Below, one piece after another: positions 1 through 10,895 of a stretch of 64,000 nucleotides of DNA; the first letter of the stretch is position 1; every line of letters starts with the position of its first letter. Below the pieces are notes generated by a model. The model searched no databases. It was not told the origin of the DNA and was given only the letters and a program-made list of their open reading frames with translations. This DNA comes from Diphasiastrum complanatum (taxonomy: Eukaryota; Streptophyta; Lycopodiopsida; Lycopodiales; Lycopodiaceae). The stretch spans positions 4,389,991-4,453,990 of the forward strand of contig CM055108.1 of the NCBI GenBank assembly GCA_029204225.1, read 5' to 3'. Both the position numbers and the translations under genes were made by a program.

Positions 1-289
1 GACTTGCTCAAACGCACGATAGAAGACGAGGGCAAGACGGGTCGAAGCATGTCCCGGGACGGGGATCCGGCAGCCAGCATGACGAGTTCCTACATGTACC
101 AATAGGCCTGCACGGCAAAATCGAACACAACACAACGCGGAGCGCCGGGATCCGACGACAAGCGCCACACATTTCGATGCGCCTAAGCACGCAGGCAGGG
201 TGGGTGAAAGGCCTCCTCCTCTGGAGCGCCAGGTGGGTCTAAGCGCACCTTGGAGCGACAATCCGACAGTTTGCATGACGGGCCTTGGA
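1..289. other. GC-rich rDNA-spacer-like sequence left of LARD element 1
   Basis: No gene is seen. The stretch is GC-rich and shares short motifs with the sequence beyond the other end of the LTR element: a GAAGGCCTCCTCCTCT motif near 208 recurs near 5580, and a CCTGCACGGC motif near 108 recurs near 5684. This is expected if both are parts of one internally repetitive intergenic spacer that the element split. Assignment to rDNA spacer rests on the 5S and 26S sequences further right, so it is inference. Confidence 0.45.
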
Positions 290-294
290 CGTTG
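290..294. repeat. Target-site duplication, left copy (CGTTG), LARD element 1
   Basis: CGTTG directly precedes the first LTR base. The identical five bases follow the second LTR at 5486-5490. A 5-bp duplication is the usual signature of LTR-retrotransposon integrase and shows that the two LTRs belong to one insertion. Confidence 0.9.
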
Positions 295-1533
295 TGTTGT
301 AAAGCTACCTTCACAAGCTTTACTTCCGGCGCCATCGGCGCCAGCTATGTCCCCGGCGCCAGCAGCGCCCCTGCTGCTCCCGGCGCCAACGGCGCCGACG
401 CCGCTCCCGGCGCCACTGTGACCAAAATCCAGTCGGCGCCAAGTTTCTATGGCTGAAAATCTTTGATCGGTTCTAGCGGAGTCCAGAGAGCTCAAATCGA
501 TGTGCAATCACCTCACACGATCTAGGCATGATTAAAGGAAGCCTGGGGATCAATAAAATCTAGAGAGAGAAAATGACTTTCTAGAAAGAGAAAATCCTAG
601 AGAGAGAAAAACGTGCTTTACCAGCTTGGGTAGAGTGCTTGGTATGAGGGAGGGTGCCGAATCACACCAATACTATAGGGAAGTGCGGGTTGCGACTCAG
701 GGCGAGCTCCAACCAAGTCTCAGCCTCCCTTGCTGGAATGTTGTCATAGCTCTCACCTTGGCATGCTAGCGCCCCGGAGACTAGGGTTGGTCACACACTT
801 GAAATGTAACCTTCTCAAATTTGTCAATAAAGTGGGATTTTCCTCAAACTGACTCTGATTACCTTCTGGGTTTCAGTGTTCGGTAAAAGCGCCAGTTGTA
901 AGGCCGCTTTCAAAATTTTTAACTTGGCACATAGCTGAGGGTCGTATCCCGGGACGCCAGCGGTATGCCGTCGGGACCATTCGGTCTGTGGCGCCAGCGG
1001 TATGCTGTCGGGACCATTTGGTCCAAGAACTGGTTGTTTCCATATCTGTCGCGGCTTGTGGTTCTGAGTGTTCCTTGCATGAACGTGAATGGGTTAAGCT
1101 CTTGGGGAACGGGCTCTAACCTGTCGGCTGAGTTGGATGGCTTGCTTGGGTGGATGTTACCTGTTTATGGCTGTCCAGTCTGGCGTGGCGCCAGGTTGGC
1201 TTCCGGCGCTCGTGACGAAGCTTTCAGTTGGTTAAGTCTGATGTAAGTCAGACCGCTTGCTTGGAATGGATGTTACTCGTTTGTAACGAAGCTTCGAGTT
1301 GGTTAAGTTTGATGTATGTCGGGCGGCTTGCTTGGAGGGAAGTCACCCACGTCGGGACCCCCGATCTGGCATGGCGCCAGGTTGGATCTCAATGTTGGTT
1401 TTCGGAACTTCAAGTTGGTTAAGTCTGATCGTTGTTGGCGAGTTGGCTGCTTGTATGTCAAGTGGGTTTGGATGGCAAGAGTTTGGGAAGCTAAGTCGTG
1501 GTTCCCGGCTCCCTTTGGGATGCCTGCGCTACA
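295..1533 (+). repeat. 5' LTR of LARD element 1
   Basis: 1239 bp, from TGTTGTAAAG to GCGCTACA (TG...CA ends). The U3 side (about 325-420) carries a cluster of GGCGCC-containing short repeats. AATAAA-type poly(A) signals are visible near 552 and 826. The same sequence returns at 4264-5485 and, reverse-complemented, at 7084-8304 and 10896-12113. Confidence 0.92.
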
Positions 1534-1535
1534 TG

Positions 1536-1547
1536 TGGTATCAGAGC
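1536..1547 (+). promoter_or_regulatory. Primer-binding site for initiator Met-tRNA
   Basis: TGGTATCAGAGC lies 2 nt after the end of the 5' LTR. It is the standard plant retrotransposon primer-binding site, complementary to the 3' end of tRNA-iMet, and marks where minus-strand DNA synthesis starts. Confidence 0.93.
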
Positions 1548-1856
1548 CGACTGGCCGGTCAGCTATGCGAATCTCACGGAAATGGCCACGGTTTGGGGTT
1601 CATCAAGACAACTATTGTGCAAGGTGCTGCCCACAGTGTAAGCACGGGTGCGTCCACGGTCGGGGTGGTTGGCAGGACGGGGGCTTGATGAGTCAAAGTG
1701 CTGCCCTTGAGGTGTAAGCACGGTCAGTTTCCGCGGTTCGGGCCTGGCGCCGTCTGCACGTAGGACAGATGAGGCAATGTGCTGCCATTAGGATGGTGTA
1801 AGCACGGTCTGTGCCTTGTGAGGTGCGGAGTGACATATTCACGATGACCACCGTTC

Positions 1857-2440
1857 GTTTAGCTATAAGGGCTATCGACCAAATTTGGTGGGGGGCGTTA
1901 CTGAGGCAATGTTCTGCCTAACGGTGAAAGCACGGGTGCGTCCACGATTTGGGTAGTATGCTGCCGATCGTTTAGCTATAAGGGCTATCGACTAAATTTG
2001 GTGGGGGCGTTACTGAGGCAATGTGCTGCCTAACGGTGAAAGCACGGGTGCGTCCACGGGGGTGGTATATTCAAGGATAGCTGCCATTCGTTTAGCTATA
2101 AGGGCTATCGACCAAATTTTGTGGGGGCGTTACTGAGACAATGTGCTGTCTAACGGTGAAAGCACGGGTGCGTCCACGATTGGGGGGTACGCTGCCGATC
2201 GTTTAGCTATAAGGGCTATCGACTAGATTTGGTGGGGGCGTTACTGAGGCAATGTGCTGCCTGACGGTGAAAGCACGGGTGCGTCCACGGGGGTGGTATA
2301 TTCAAGGATAGCTGCCGATCGTTTAGCTATAAGGGCTATCCACCAAAAAGTGGTGGGGCGTGACTGAGGCAATGTGCTGCTTAATGGTGAAAGCACGGAT
2401 GGTTGGAGGGGTGTCCTATGTGGGCTGATTCTGTGATCGA
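1857..2440 (+). repeat. Tandem repeat, five ~111-120 bp units, inside LARD element 1
   Basis: Units begin with GTTTAGCTATAAGGGCTATC at 1857, 1970, 2090, 2201 and 2321, so spacing is 113, 120, 111 and 120 bp. Each unit also carries a GCAATGTGCTGCC segment and an AAAGCACGGGTGCGTCCACG segment. Two spacing classes alternate, suggesting amplification of a two-unit block. The sister element shows only about one equivalent unit near 10480, so the array expanded or contracted after the copies diverged. Confidence 0.88.
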
Positions 2441-2483
2441 TTTGTATGGGCGCGGCCAGGCAAAGGTCCGTTGGCAGGACCAT

Positions 2484-4250
2484 CTCAAAGGGGGACCTTG
2501 TCTTTGTTACTTGTTAGTAAACCTGCCTGAGTGTCTTACTTGTATGTATTCGTGGTGAGTCTTAGTACTCGTGCTTTGCCTGGTTTGCATGATTGCTTGT
2601 GATACAAGGAGCTGATGGCTCGAGAAGGAACCTTTTCTTTTGAAGGCTAATACCATCAAACAAAGAGGACTACAGAATCTGTGGGGCGGATTTGCAGTTC
2701 AAGTACTCACACGTGAACGACAACGAAACGACTCAATGTTTGCAAAGGATGGATGGCTAGCCTGTTTCTTGGGTTAGTTTCATTTGCGACAACGCCCACC
2801 AGACGCAAGCAGGAAGTCAAAAGTTGGAAAGGGCAATTTCAGGGGAGATCTTCTATGGAGCAGTTGGTCTTCATTTTGGGACGGCCACCTTCGGAACTGA
2901 AACTCACTGAGCATGGGTGATATCCAGTATCAATTGGGTTTTTCCTCAAAAGGGGAAAAGACTAGGATCCTCTTCAGAGATTGGCAACAAGTTGGATCGA
3001 GCCATAATCCTAGCAGATGGGAAGCAAAGTGTTGGAAAGGCTTTTTGTCCGAAGAACTCTACTCTAAGTCCGATCAGCTGATTTATTAAGTGGAGGGGAA
3101 CTATCACACACACCTCTCTCTTGGGGCAAATTTTGAATGAAAGTTGATCAAAATGGGGGCAAATTCAAGGTGACCTAGCCATACTCACACAATGAGACTG
3201 GCGAACTTTGGACCTAATAAGTTGACAAGTTTTTGTTGGAAAAGGAAAGCTTGTTATAGGCTTTCTCTAGACCAGCAATGATGAGGAAACATATGAGTAC
3301 GCTGGCTTGTGTTACGTGTAAGGCAGCTGATCAATGAAGGAACTGTGAAAGTTGAGTCTTGCATGAAAGGCTTGGTATTTCAAACGAACGCTAAGGGACA
3401 GTTCGCGTTGAGATCAGATTAGTGCAAACTTTGGGTGCATGTTTCTAATTCAAAGAGAGCTACTTGAAGCCAAGTTCGATGTACACTTCTTGTTTTGACT
3501 GTGAGGCAACTGACCGGTGATGGAATTGTGAAAGTCAAAATTTGCGCGACGGACATGGTGCTTCAAACAAACGCGAAGAGATAGATAGTTCGGATGCGGA
3601 TCAAACTGGTGCGACCCTTTGGCTTTCCACGAGGTCAATGGTTACATTTGGGCTGATTCAAAGAGCTACTTCAAGCTAAGTGAGAGGTGCATTGCAGAGT
3701 ACTCAATCTTTGCCTACCTTAAAGAGCCAAGATGGAAAAGTATCAAGATCAGGCTGGGACAAGGAGAGAAATCAAGGTGCAGAAGCAACAAGGCACGGAG
3801 TGGACCATAAAGTGGGCAATCAAACGATAAATCCTTCGGCTCAGGGAGACTTGATACATGTGCGGAACTGAACAAATCTGGAGCTCAGGGAGCTCAACAC
3901 AAAGTGCATCAAGGACAAATCAGGAGCTCAAAGGAGTTCCAAAGTCGAAAGTCAAAAGCGACAGGGGCGAACATTTCAAAGAAAGGCCTCTGTCACCAGT
4001 TAATAAGGTTCTCGGGTTTTACGAAAGCGATATCAAATCTACGCTTTTCCCAGACAAAGATATATTTTCAAATTGTGTAATTTTTCAGTACAAAGAGCTG
4101 AGCCTCCGACTTGTGGCGTGCCAGCTTCAATGTTAATAAAAAGTGGCCAGTAAATTGAGTACTGTGCCAAGTAGCTTAAATGTATAGTCATTTTAATTGG
4201 GAGACACCTTGACTTTAATCTGACATCTGATGAGGACATCAGATTTTATA
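2484..4250 (+). other. Non-coding interior of LARD element 1
   Basis: No convincing coding sequence. Open frames stay under about 95 codons and do not resemble gag or pol. The same sequence is present reverse-complemented in the sister element (about 8318-10330), so it is a conserved part of the family and may hold packaging or replication signals. That role is inference. Confidence 0.75.
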
Positions 4251-4263
4251 AAGGTGGGGTGGA
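4251..4263 (+). promoter_or_regulatory. Polypurine tract of LARD element 1
   Basis: AAGGTGGGGTGGA abuts the first base of the 3' LTR. Position and composition are those of the plus-strand primer. The sister element has the same tract on the minus strand at 8305-8317. Confidence 0.88.
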
Positions 4264-5485
4264 TGTTGTAAAGCTACCTTTACAAGCTTTACTTCCGGCG
4301 CCATCGGCGCCAGCTATGTCCCCGGCGCCAACGGCGCCGACGCCGCTCTCGGCGCCACTGTGACCAAAATCCAGTCGACGCCAAGTTCCTATGGCTGAAA
4401 ATCTTTGATCGGTTCTAGCGGAGTCCAGAGAGCTCAGATCGATGTGCAATCACCTCACACGATCTAGGCATGATTAAAGGAAGCCTGGGGATCAATAAAA
4501 TCTAGAGAGAGAAAATGACTTTCGAGAAAGAAAAAATCCTAGAGAGAGAAAAACGTGCTTTACCAGCTTGGGTAGAGTGCTTGGTATGAGGGGGGGGGGG
4601 TGCCGAATCACACCAATACTATAGGGGAGTGCGGGTTGAGACTCAGGGCGAGCTCCAACCAAGTCTCAGCTTCCCTTGCTGGAATGTTGTAATGGCTCTC
4701 GCCTTGGCATACTAGCACCCCGGAGACTAGGGTCGGTCACACACTTGAAATGTAACCTTCTCAAATTTGTCAATAAAGTGGGATTTTTCTCAAACTGACT
4801 TTGATTACCTTCTGGGTTTCAGTGTTCGGTAAAAGCGCCAGTTGTAAGGCCGCTTTCAAAATTTTTAACTTGGCACATAGTTGAGGGTCGTATCCCGGGA
4901 CGCCAGCGGTATGCCGTCGGGACCATTTGGTCCGTGGCGCCAGCGGTATGCTGTCGGGACCATTTGGTCCAAGAATTGGTTGTTTCCATATCTGTCGCGG
5001 CTTGTGATTCTGAGTGTTCCTTGCATGAACGTGAATGGGTTAAGCTCTTGGGGAACGGGCTCTAACCTGTCGGCTGAGTTGGATGGCTTGCTTGGGTGGA
5101 TGTTACCTGTTTATGGCTGTCCAGTCTGGCGTGGCGCCAGGTTGGCTTCCAGCGCTCGTGACGAAGCTTTCAGTTGGTTAAGTCTGATGTAAGTCAGACC
5201 GCTTGCTTGGAATGGATGTTACTCGTTTGTAACGAAGCTTCGAGTTGGTTAAGTTTGATGTATGTCGGGCGGCTTGCTCGGAGGGAAGTCACCCACGTCG
5301 GGACCCCCGATCTGGCATGGCGCCAAGTTGGATCTCAATGTTGGTTTTCGAAACTTCAAGTTGGTTAATTCTGATCGTTGTTGGTGAGTTGGCTGCTTGT
5401 ATGTCAAGTGGGTTTGGATGGCAAGAGTTGAAGGCTGGGAAGCTAAGTCGTGGTTCCCGGCTCCCTTTGGGATGCCTGCGCTACA
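4264..5485 (+). repeat. 3' LTR of LARD element 1
   Basis: 1222 bp, TGTTGTAAAG to GCGCTACA, nearly identical to 295-1533. Visible differences include the missing 27 bp in the GGCGCC cluster, a longer G-run near 4591 and single substitutions. It is followed at once by CGTTG (5486-5490), the second target duplication. Confidence 0.92.
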
Positions 5486-5490
5486 CGTTG

Positions 5491-6623
5491 GAAGCCCGAC
5501 ACAGGGGAGAGGGACTGCAATTTTGGGAGCGCATGCGCAACGACTCTCGATGAACGAGCGCGACGGTGCCAGGGTCGGTCGAAGGCCTCCTCCTCTAGAG
5601 CGCCTAACCAACGACCTGGCGCCGACCGTCGAAACATCAGATAAGCCGAAGCTATGCGGCCCGGTGTGCGATATCCCAACATCCTGCACGGCGATTTTCG
5701 ACACGACAAAGCCAAGGGAGCGGGGCCCGAGGAGCGCTCCTTTTAGCACAGCAGACATCAGCCCGAAAGCTGAAGTAGTGGCCATAGGAGCGCGGATGCG
5801 AGTCCCGAAGGACATTCGCTGATCTCCCAACTTTTCCCGATATGCCATGGGCTTCACCCGCAGGAGAGGGTCTAAACTCGATGTTCCCGAGCGGGAACGT
5901 GGTGCTCAAAACCATTTGGCGAGGGATGGCGGGGGGGGCATGCGCTGGTTCCAGCGCTAGCACGCCGTCCGCCATCACTTGCCGCGATGGCGCTGCGCCT
6001 GGGCGGCCCATGCCGCGCCAGGGAGCGGTATTCACGCTCCGACTATTCCGATCCGGTGCCCTCACGGAGTCAGAAACGGGACCCGAGCCTTGCATCCGGC
6101 TCCATGGGCGCCAGCGCAAAGGGGTCCCGGAACGTTTTCGAAGACAAGGCCCGACATTCACCGAGGACAGTCACAGGACGCACGCAGCGTGCCCGCTTCC
6201 ACAACCAAGGCTTCGTCAAAACCCCAGAAATCCCAACATTCTTGTATCAGCCAACTTCGCATTGCATTCTGACACAACCTCCACGATGGTCCCGACAGGA
6301 GAAAGTCGTCCAACCGTTTTCGTCAATGAGATGCCGAGGGCCGGGGAAGTGCGATCCGCGTTGGTTAGGATGTGGCGCTCCTTTCCAATCGATCAGCCAT
6401 GTTCACTCATCGCGTACTGAGCAAGATGTCGAGGGACGCACGACCGGTCCTCTCGTGAGAGGGCAGATGGTTGATCGTCTCATTGCTGTTCGGCGGACTA
6501 GGGGTGCCAGGCCAAGCACCTGCTGCCTCCCTATAGTTTTGCTGGGATTTGGTGCGCCCCCTCACGGCAACGCAACACTCAAATCTGGTAAAGCACGCCT
6601 TTTCTTACTTTGAAAAATTTTGG
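5491..6623. other. GC-rich spacer (rDNA IGS/ETS-like), no gene
   Basis: GC-rich, with many overlapping open frames on both strands, as expected by chance at this composition; none resembles a known protein. It lies between the two LARD elements and is continuous with the spacer on either side. A stretch at about 6530-6605 resembles part of the LARD LTR (see separate entry). I read the rest as intergenic or external transcribed spacer; no 18S sequence is visible. Confidence 0.45.
6530..6606 (-). repeat. Diverged fragment resembling the LARD LTR
   Basis: The order CCTATAGT, a GTG(C)G(A/C)CCCCCCTCA-like run, then a CTGGTAAAGCACG motif matches the minus-strand order of the LARD LTR (for example about 7941-8012), but with many differences. 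It is either an older LTR remnant or ancestral spacer sequence related to the LTR. An alignment would decide. Confidence 0.45.
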
Positions 6624-7083
6624 CCCCAGGCAGCGAGAGCTCGCGCCAGGGGTCCAGCGCCAGTGGCAGCGCGCGCCAGGGATCCAACGCAGGCAGCGCA
6701 CGAGCGCGAGGGGTCCGGTGCCGGCAGCGCGTGTGCGCGCCGAGGGTCCAACGCAGGCAGCATGCGAGCGTGAGGGATCCACCACCGGCAGTGTGTGGGT
6801 GGCGCTGGGGTCTTGTTCGCACGCATGGGCGGCGCTCGCGAGGGGTCCAACGCTGGCAGCTCGTGCTGCGTGAGGGTTTCAGGGCAGGCAGTACGCGCGC
6901 GCCTGGCCGCACTGCGCCAAGGGTCCGGCGTCGGGGCCGCGCGAGCGCCAGGGATCCAACGCAGGCAGCGCACAAGCGCAAGGGGTCCAGTGTTGGCAGC
7001 GTGCGCACGCCAGGGGTCCAGCACCGGCAGCGCGTGGGTGGCACTGAGGTCTGGTTGGCGCGCACGCCAGGGGTCCAACGCTG
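6624..7083. repeat. GC-rich spacer subrepeat array, left part
   Basis: Short imperfect units of roughly 36-45 bp, each containing GGGTCC followed by AACGC/CCGGC and GGCAGCGCG-like segments, alternating with GCGAGCGC/CGCGCGCC. The array is cut by the LARD element inserted at 7084 and resumes at 12114; CGCTG (7079-7083 and 12114-12118) is the duplicated target. Such subrepeats are typical of rDNA intergenic spacers, where they can act as enhancers or replication-fork barriers. Open frames through the array are by-products of GC-richness. Confidence 0.75.
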
Positions 7084-8304
7084 TGTAGCGCAGGCATCCC
7101 AAAGGGAGCCGGGAACCACGACTTAGCTTCCCAGCCTTCAACTCTTGCCATCCGAACCCACTTGACATACAAGCAGCCAACTCGCCAACAACGATCAGAC
7201 TTAACCAACTTGAAGTTCCGAGGACCAACATTGAGATCCAACCTGGCGCCATGCCAGATCGGGGGTCCCGATGTGGGTGACTTCCCTCCAAGCAAGCCGC
7301 CCGACATACATCAAACTTAACCAACTCGAAGCTTCGTTACAAACGAGTAACATCCATTCCAAGCAAGCGGTCTGACTTACATCAGACTTAACCAACTGAA
7401 AGCTTCGTCACGAGCGCTGGAAGCCAACCTGGCGCCTCGCCAGACTGGACAGCCATAAACAGGTAACATCCACCCAAGCAAGCCATCCAACTCAGCCGAC
7501 AGGTTAGAGCCCGTTCCCCAAGAGCTTAACCCATTCACGTTCATGCAAGGCACACTCAGAACCACAAGCCGCGACAGATATGGAAACAACCAGTTCCTGG
7601 ACCAAATGGTCCCGACAGCATACCGCTGGCGCCACGGACCGAATGGTCCCGACGGCATACCGCTGGCGTCCCGGGATACGACCCTCAGCTATGTGCCAAG
7701 TTAAAAATTTTGAAAGCGGCCTTACAACTGGCGCTTTTACCGAACACTGAAACCCAAAAAGTAATTTGAGTCAGTTTGAGGAAAATCCCACTTTATTGAT
7801 AAATCTGAGAAGGTTACATTTCAAGTGTGTGACCGACCCTAGTCTCCGGGGCGCTAGCATGCCAAGGCGAGAGCCATGACAACATTCCAGCAAGGGAGGC
7901 TGAGACTTGGTTGGAGCTCGCCCTGAGTCGCAACCCGCACTCCCCTATAGTATTGGTGTGATTCGGCACCCCCCCTCATACCAAGCACTCTACCCAAGCT
8001 GGTAAAGCACGTTTTTCTCTCTCTAGGATTTTCTTTTTCTAGAAAGTCATTTTCTCTCTCTAGATTTTATTGATCCCCAGGCTTCTTTAATCATGCCTAG
8101 ATCGTGTGAGGTGATTGCACATCGATCTGAGCTCTCTGGACTTCGCTAGAACCAACCGATCAAAGATTTTCAGCCATAGGAACTTGGCGCCGGTTGGATT
8201 CTGGTCACAGTGGCGCCGGGAGCAGCAGGGGCGCTGCTGGCGCCGGGGACATAGCTGGCGCCGATGGCGCCGAAAGTAAAGCTTGTAAAGGTAGCTTTAC
8301 AACA
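7084..8304 (-). repeat. 3' LTR of LARD element 2
   Basis: 1221 bp; on the plus strand it begins TGTAGCGCAGGC and ends TTTACAACA. It is the reverse complement of the LTRs at 295 and 4264 and nearly identical to 10896-12113. Confidence 0.92.
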
Positions 8305-8317
8305 TCCACCCCACCTT
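8305..8317 (-). promoter_or_regulatory. Polypurine tract of LARD element 2
   Basis: TCCACCCCACCTT on the plus strand is the complement of the purine tract AAGGTGGGGTGGA found next to the 3' LTR of element 1. Confidence 0.87.
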
Positions 8318-9639
8318 TATAAAATATGATGTCCTCATCAGATGTCAGATTAAAGTAAAGGTGTCTCCCAATTAAAATGACTATACATTTAAGCTACTAG
8401 GCACAGTACTCAATTTATTGGCCACTTTTTATTAACATTGAAACTAGCACACCACAAGTCGGAGGCTCAGCTCTTTGTACTGAAAAATTACATAACTTGA
8501 AAATATATCTTTGTCTGGAAAAAGCGTAGATTTGATATCGCTTTTGTAAAACCCGAGAACCTTATTAACTGGTGACAGAGGCCTTTCTTTGAAATGTTCG
8601 CCCCTGTCGCTTCTGACTTTCGACTTTGGAACTCCTTTGAGCTCCTGATTTGTCCTTGATGCACTTTGTGTTGAGCTCCCTGAGCTCCAGGTTTGTTCAG
8701 TTCCGCACAGGTATCAAGGCTCCCTGAGCCGAAGGATTTATCGTTTGATTGCCCACTTTATGGTCCACTCCGTGCCTTGTTGCTTCTGCACCTTGATTTC
8801 TCTCCTTGTCCAAGCTTGATCTTGATACTTTTCCATCTTGGCTCTTTAAGGTAGGCAAAGATTGAGTACTCCGCAATGCACCTCTCACTTAGCTTGAAGT
8901 AGCTCTTTGAATCAGCCCAAATGTAACCATCGACCTCGTGGAAAGCCAAAGAGTCGCACCAGTTTGATCCGCATCCGAACTATCTCTTCGCGTTTGTTTG
9001 AAGCACCATGTCCGTCGCGCAAAACTTGACTTTCACAATTCCATCACTGGTTAGTTGCCTCACAGTCAAAACAAGAAGTGTACATCGAGCTTGGCTTCAA
9101 ATAGCTCTCTTTGAATCAGAAACATGCACCCAGAGTTTGCACTAATCCGATCTCAACGCGAACTGTCCCTTAGCGTCCGTTCGAAATACCAAGTCTCTCA
9201 TGCAAGACTCAACTTTCACAGTTCCTTCATTGATCAGCTGCCTTACACGTAACACAAGCCAGCGTACTCATATGTTTCCGCATCATTGCTGGTCCAGAGA
9301 AAGCCTATAACAAACTTTCCCTTTCACAACAAAAGCTTGTCAACTTATTAGGTCCAAAGTTCTCCAGTCTCCTCGTGTGAGTATGGCTAGGTCACCTTGA
9401 ATTTGCCCCCATTTTGATCAACTTTCATTCAAAATTTGCTCCAAGAGAGAGGTGTGTGTGATAGTTCCCCTCCACTTAATAAATCAGCTGATCGGACTTA
9501 GAGTAGAGTTCTTCGGACAAAAAGCCTTTCCAACACTTTGCTTCCCATCTGCTAGGATTATGGCTCGATCCAACTTGTTGCCAATCTCTGAAGAGGATCC
9601 TAGTCTTTTTTCCCTTTGAGGAAAAACCCAACTGATACT

Positions 9640-10140
9640 GGATATCACCCACGCTCAGTGAGTTTCAGTTTCGAAGGTGGCCGTCCCAAAATGAAGACCA
9701 ACTGCTATAGAAGATCTCCCATGAAATTGCCCTTTCCAACTTTTGACTTCCTGCTTGTGTCTGGTGGGCGTTGTCGCAAATGAAACTAACCCAAGAAACA
9801 GGCTAGCCATCCATCCTTTGCAAACATTGTGTCATTTCGTTGTCGTTCACGTGCGAGTACTTGAACTGCAAATCCGCCGCATAGATTCTGGATATCGCCC
9901 ATGCTCAGTGAGTTTCAGTTCCGAAGGTGGCCGTCCCAAAATGAAAACCAACTGCTCCATAGAAGATCTCCCCTGAAATGGCCCTTTCCAACTTTTGACT
10001 TCCTGCTTGTGTCTGGTGGGCGTTGTTGCAAATGAAACTAACCCAAGAAACAGGCTAGCCATCCATCCTTTGCAAACATTGAGTCGTTTTTGTTGTCGTT
10101 CACGTGCGAGTACTTGAACTGCAAATCCGCCCCACAGATT
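9640..10140 (-). repeat. ~250-bp direct duplication inside LARD element 2
   Basis: The block beginning GGATATCACCCACGCTCAGT near 9638 is repeated from about 9889 (GGATATCGCCCATGCTCAGT), including the CAAATGAAACTAACCCAAG segment. Element 1 has a single copy of the corresponding region (about 2690-2930). The duplication is therefore private to this copy or its direct source. Confidence 0.8.
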
Positions 10141-10881
10141 CTGTAGTCCTCTTTGTTTGATGGTATCAGCCTTCAAAAGAAAAGGTTCCTTCTCGAACCA
10201 TCAGCTCCTTGTATCACAAGCAATCATGCAAACCAGACAAAGTACGAGTACTAAGACTCACCACGAATACGTACAAGTAAGACACTCAGGCAGGTTTACT
10301 AACAAGTAACAAAGACAACATCCCCCTTTGAGATGGTCCTGCCAACGGACCTTTGCTTGGCCGCGCCCATACAAATCGATCACGGAATCAGCCCACATAG
10401 GACACCCCTCCAACTATCCGTGCTTTCACCATTAAGCAGCACATTGCCTCAGTCACGCCCCACCACTTTTTGGTGGATAGCCCTTATAGCTAAACGATCG
10501 GCAGCTATCCCGCACCGGCAGCTAACCACCCGTGCTTTACACCCGAATTCGAGCAGCATCTCTGTATCAATGGTTAACCCGTACAGTTCGAATATGTCGC
10601 CCCGCACCCCACAAGGTACAGACCGTGCTTTCACCTCCCTAGGCAGCACTTTGCCTCATCCGTCCTACGTGCAGATAGCGCCAAGCCCGAACCGCGAGAA
10701 CTGACCGTGCTTACACCTCAAGGGCAGCACCTTGACTCATCAAGTCCCCCGTTCTGCCGACCACCCCGACCATGGACGCACCCGTGCTTACACTGTGGGC
10801 AGCACCTTGCACAACAATTGTCTTGATGAACCCCAAACTGTGGCCATTTCCGTGAGATCCGCATAGCTGACCGGCCAGTCG

Positions 10882-10893
10882 GCTCTGATACCA
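10882..10893 (-). promoter_or_regulatory. Primer-binding site of LARD element 2
   Basis: GCTCTGATACCA on the plus strand is the complement of TGGTATCAGAGC and lies 2 nt inside the minus-strand 5' LTR, exactly as in element 1. Confidence 0.92.
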
Positions 10894-10895
10894 CA

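Larger units (their letters stand above)
295..5485 (+). mobile_element. LARD-like non-autonomous LTR retrotransposon 1 (complete)
   Basis: The element is complete: 5' LTR 295-1533, primer-binding site 1536-1547, interior 1534-4263, polypurine tract 4251-4263, 3' LTR 4264-5485, and CGTTG target duplications on both sides. The interior has no gag, protease, RT or integrase; its longest open frames are short and unlike any retroelement protein. Long LTRs with a non-coding interior of a few kb fit the LARD class (large retrotransposon derivatives), which depend on proteins supplied by another element. The two LTRs differ mainly by a 27-bp deletion in the second (near 354) and scattered substitutions, so the insertion looks fairly young. 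The element lies in rDNA-spacer-like DNA and has a sister copy in opposite orientation at 7084-12113. Confidence 0.92.

Noticed and set aside
1857-2440. Possible CRISPR-like repeat-spacer array
   Set aside because: Units are ~115 bp tandem repeats without unique spacers, in a plant retroelement.
5249-6613. Several 140-208-codon open frames on both strands
   Set aside because: They overlap each other in different frames, cross the LTR/spacer boundary or lie in GC-rich spacer, and show no protein motif.
6562-7324. 168-239-codon frames with repeated ARGVQRRQ or DPWRA peptides
   Set aside because: The peptide repeats only reflect the spacer subrepeats, and several frames continue into the LTR.
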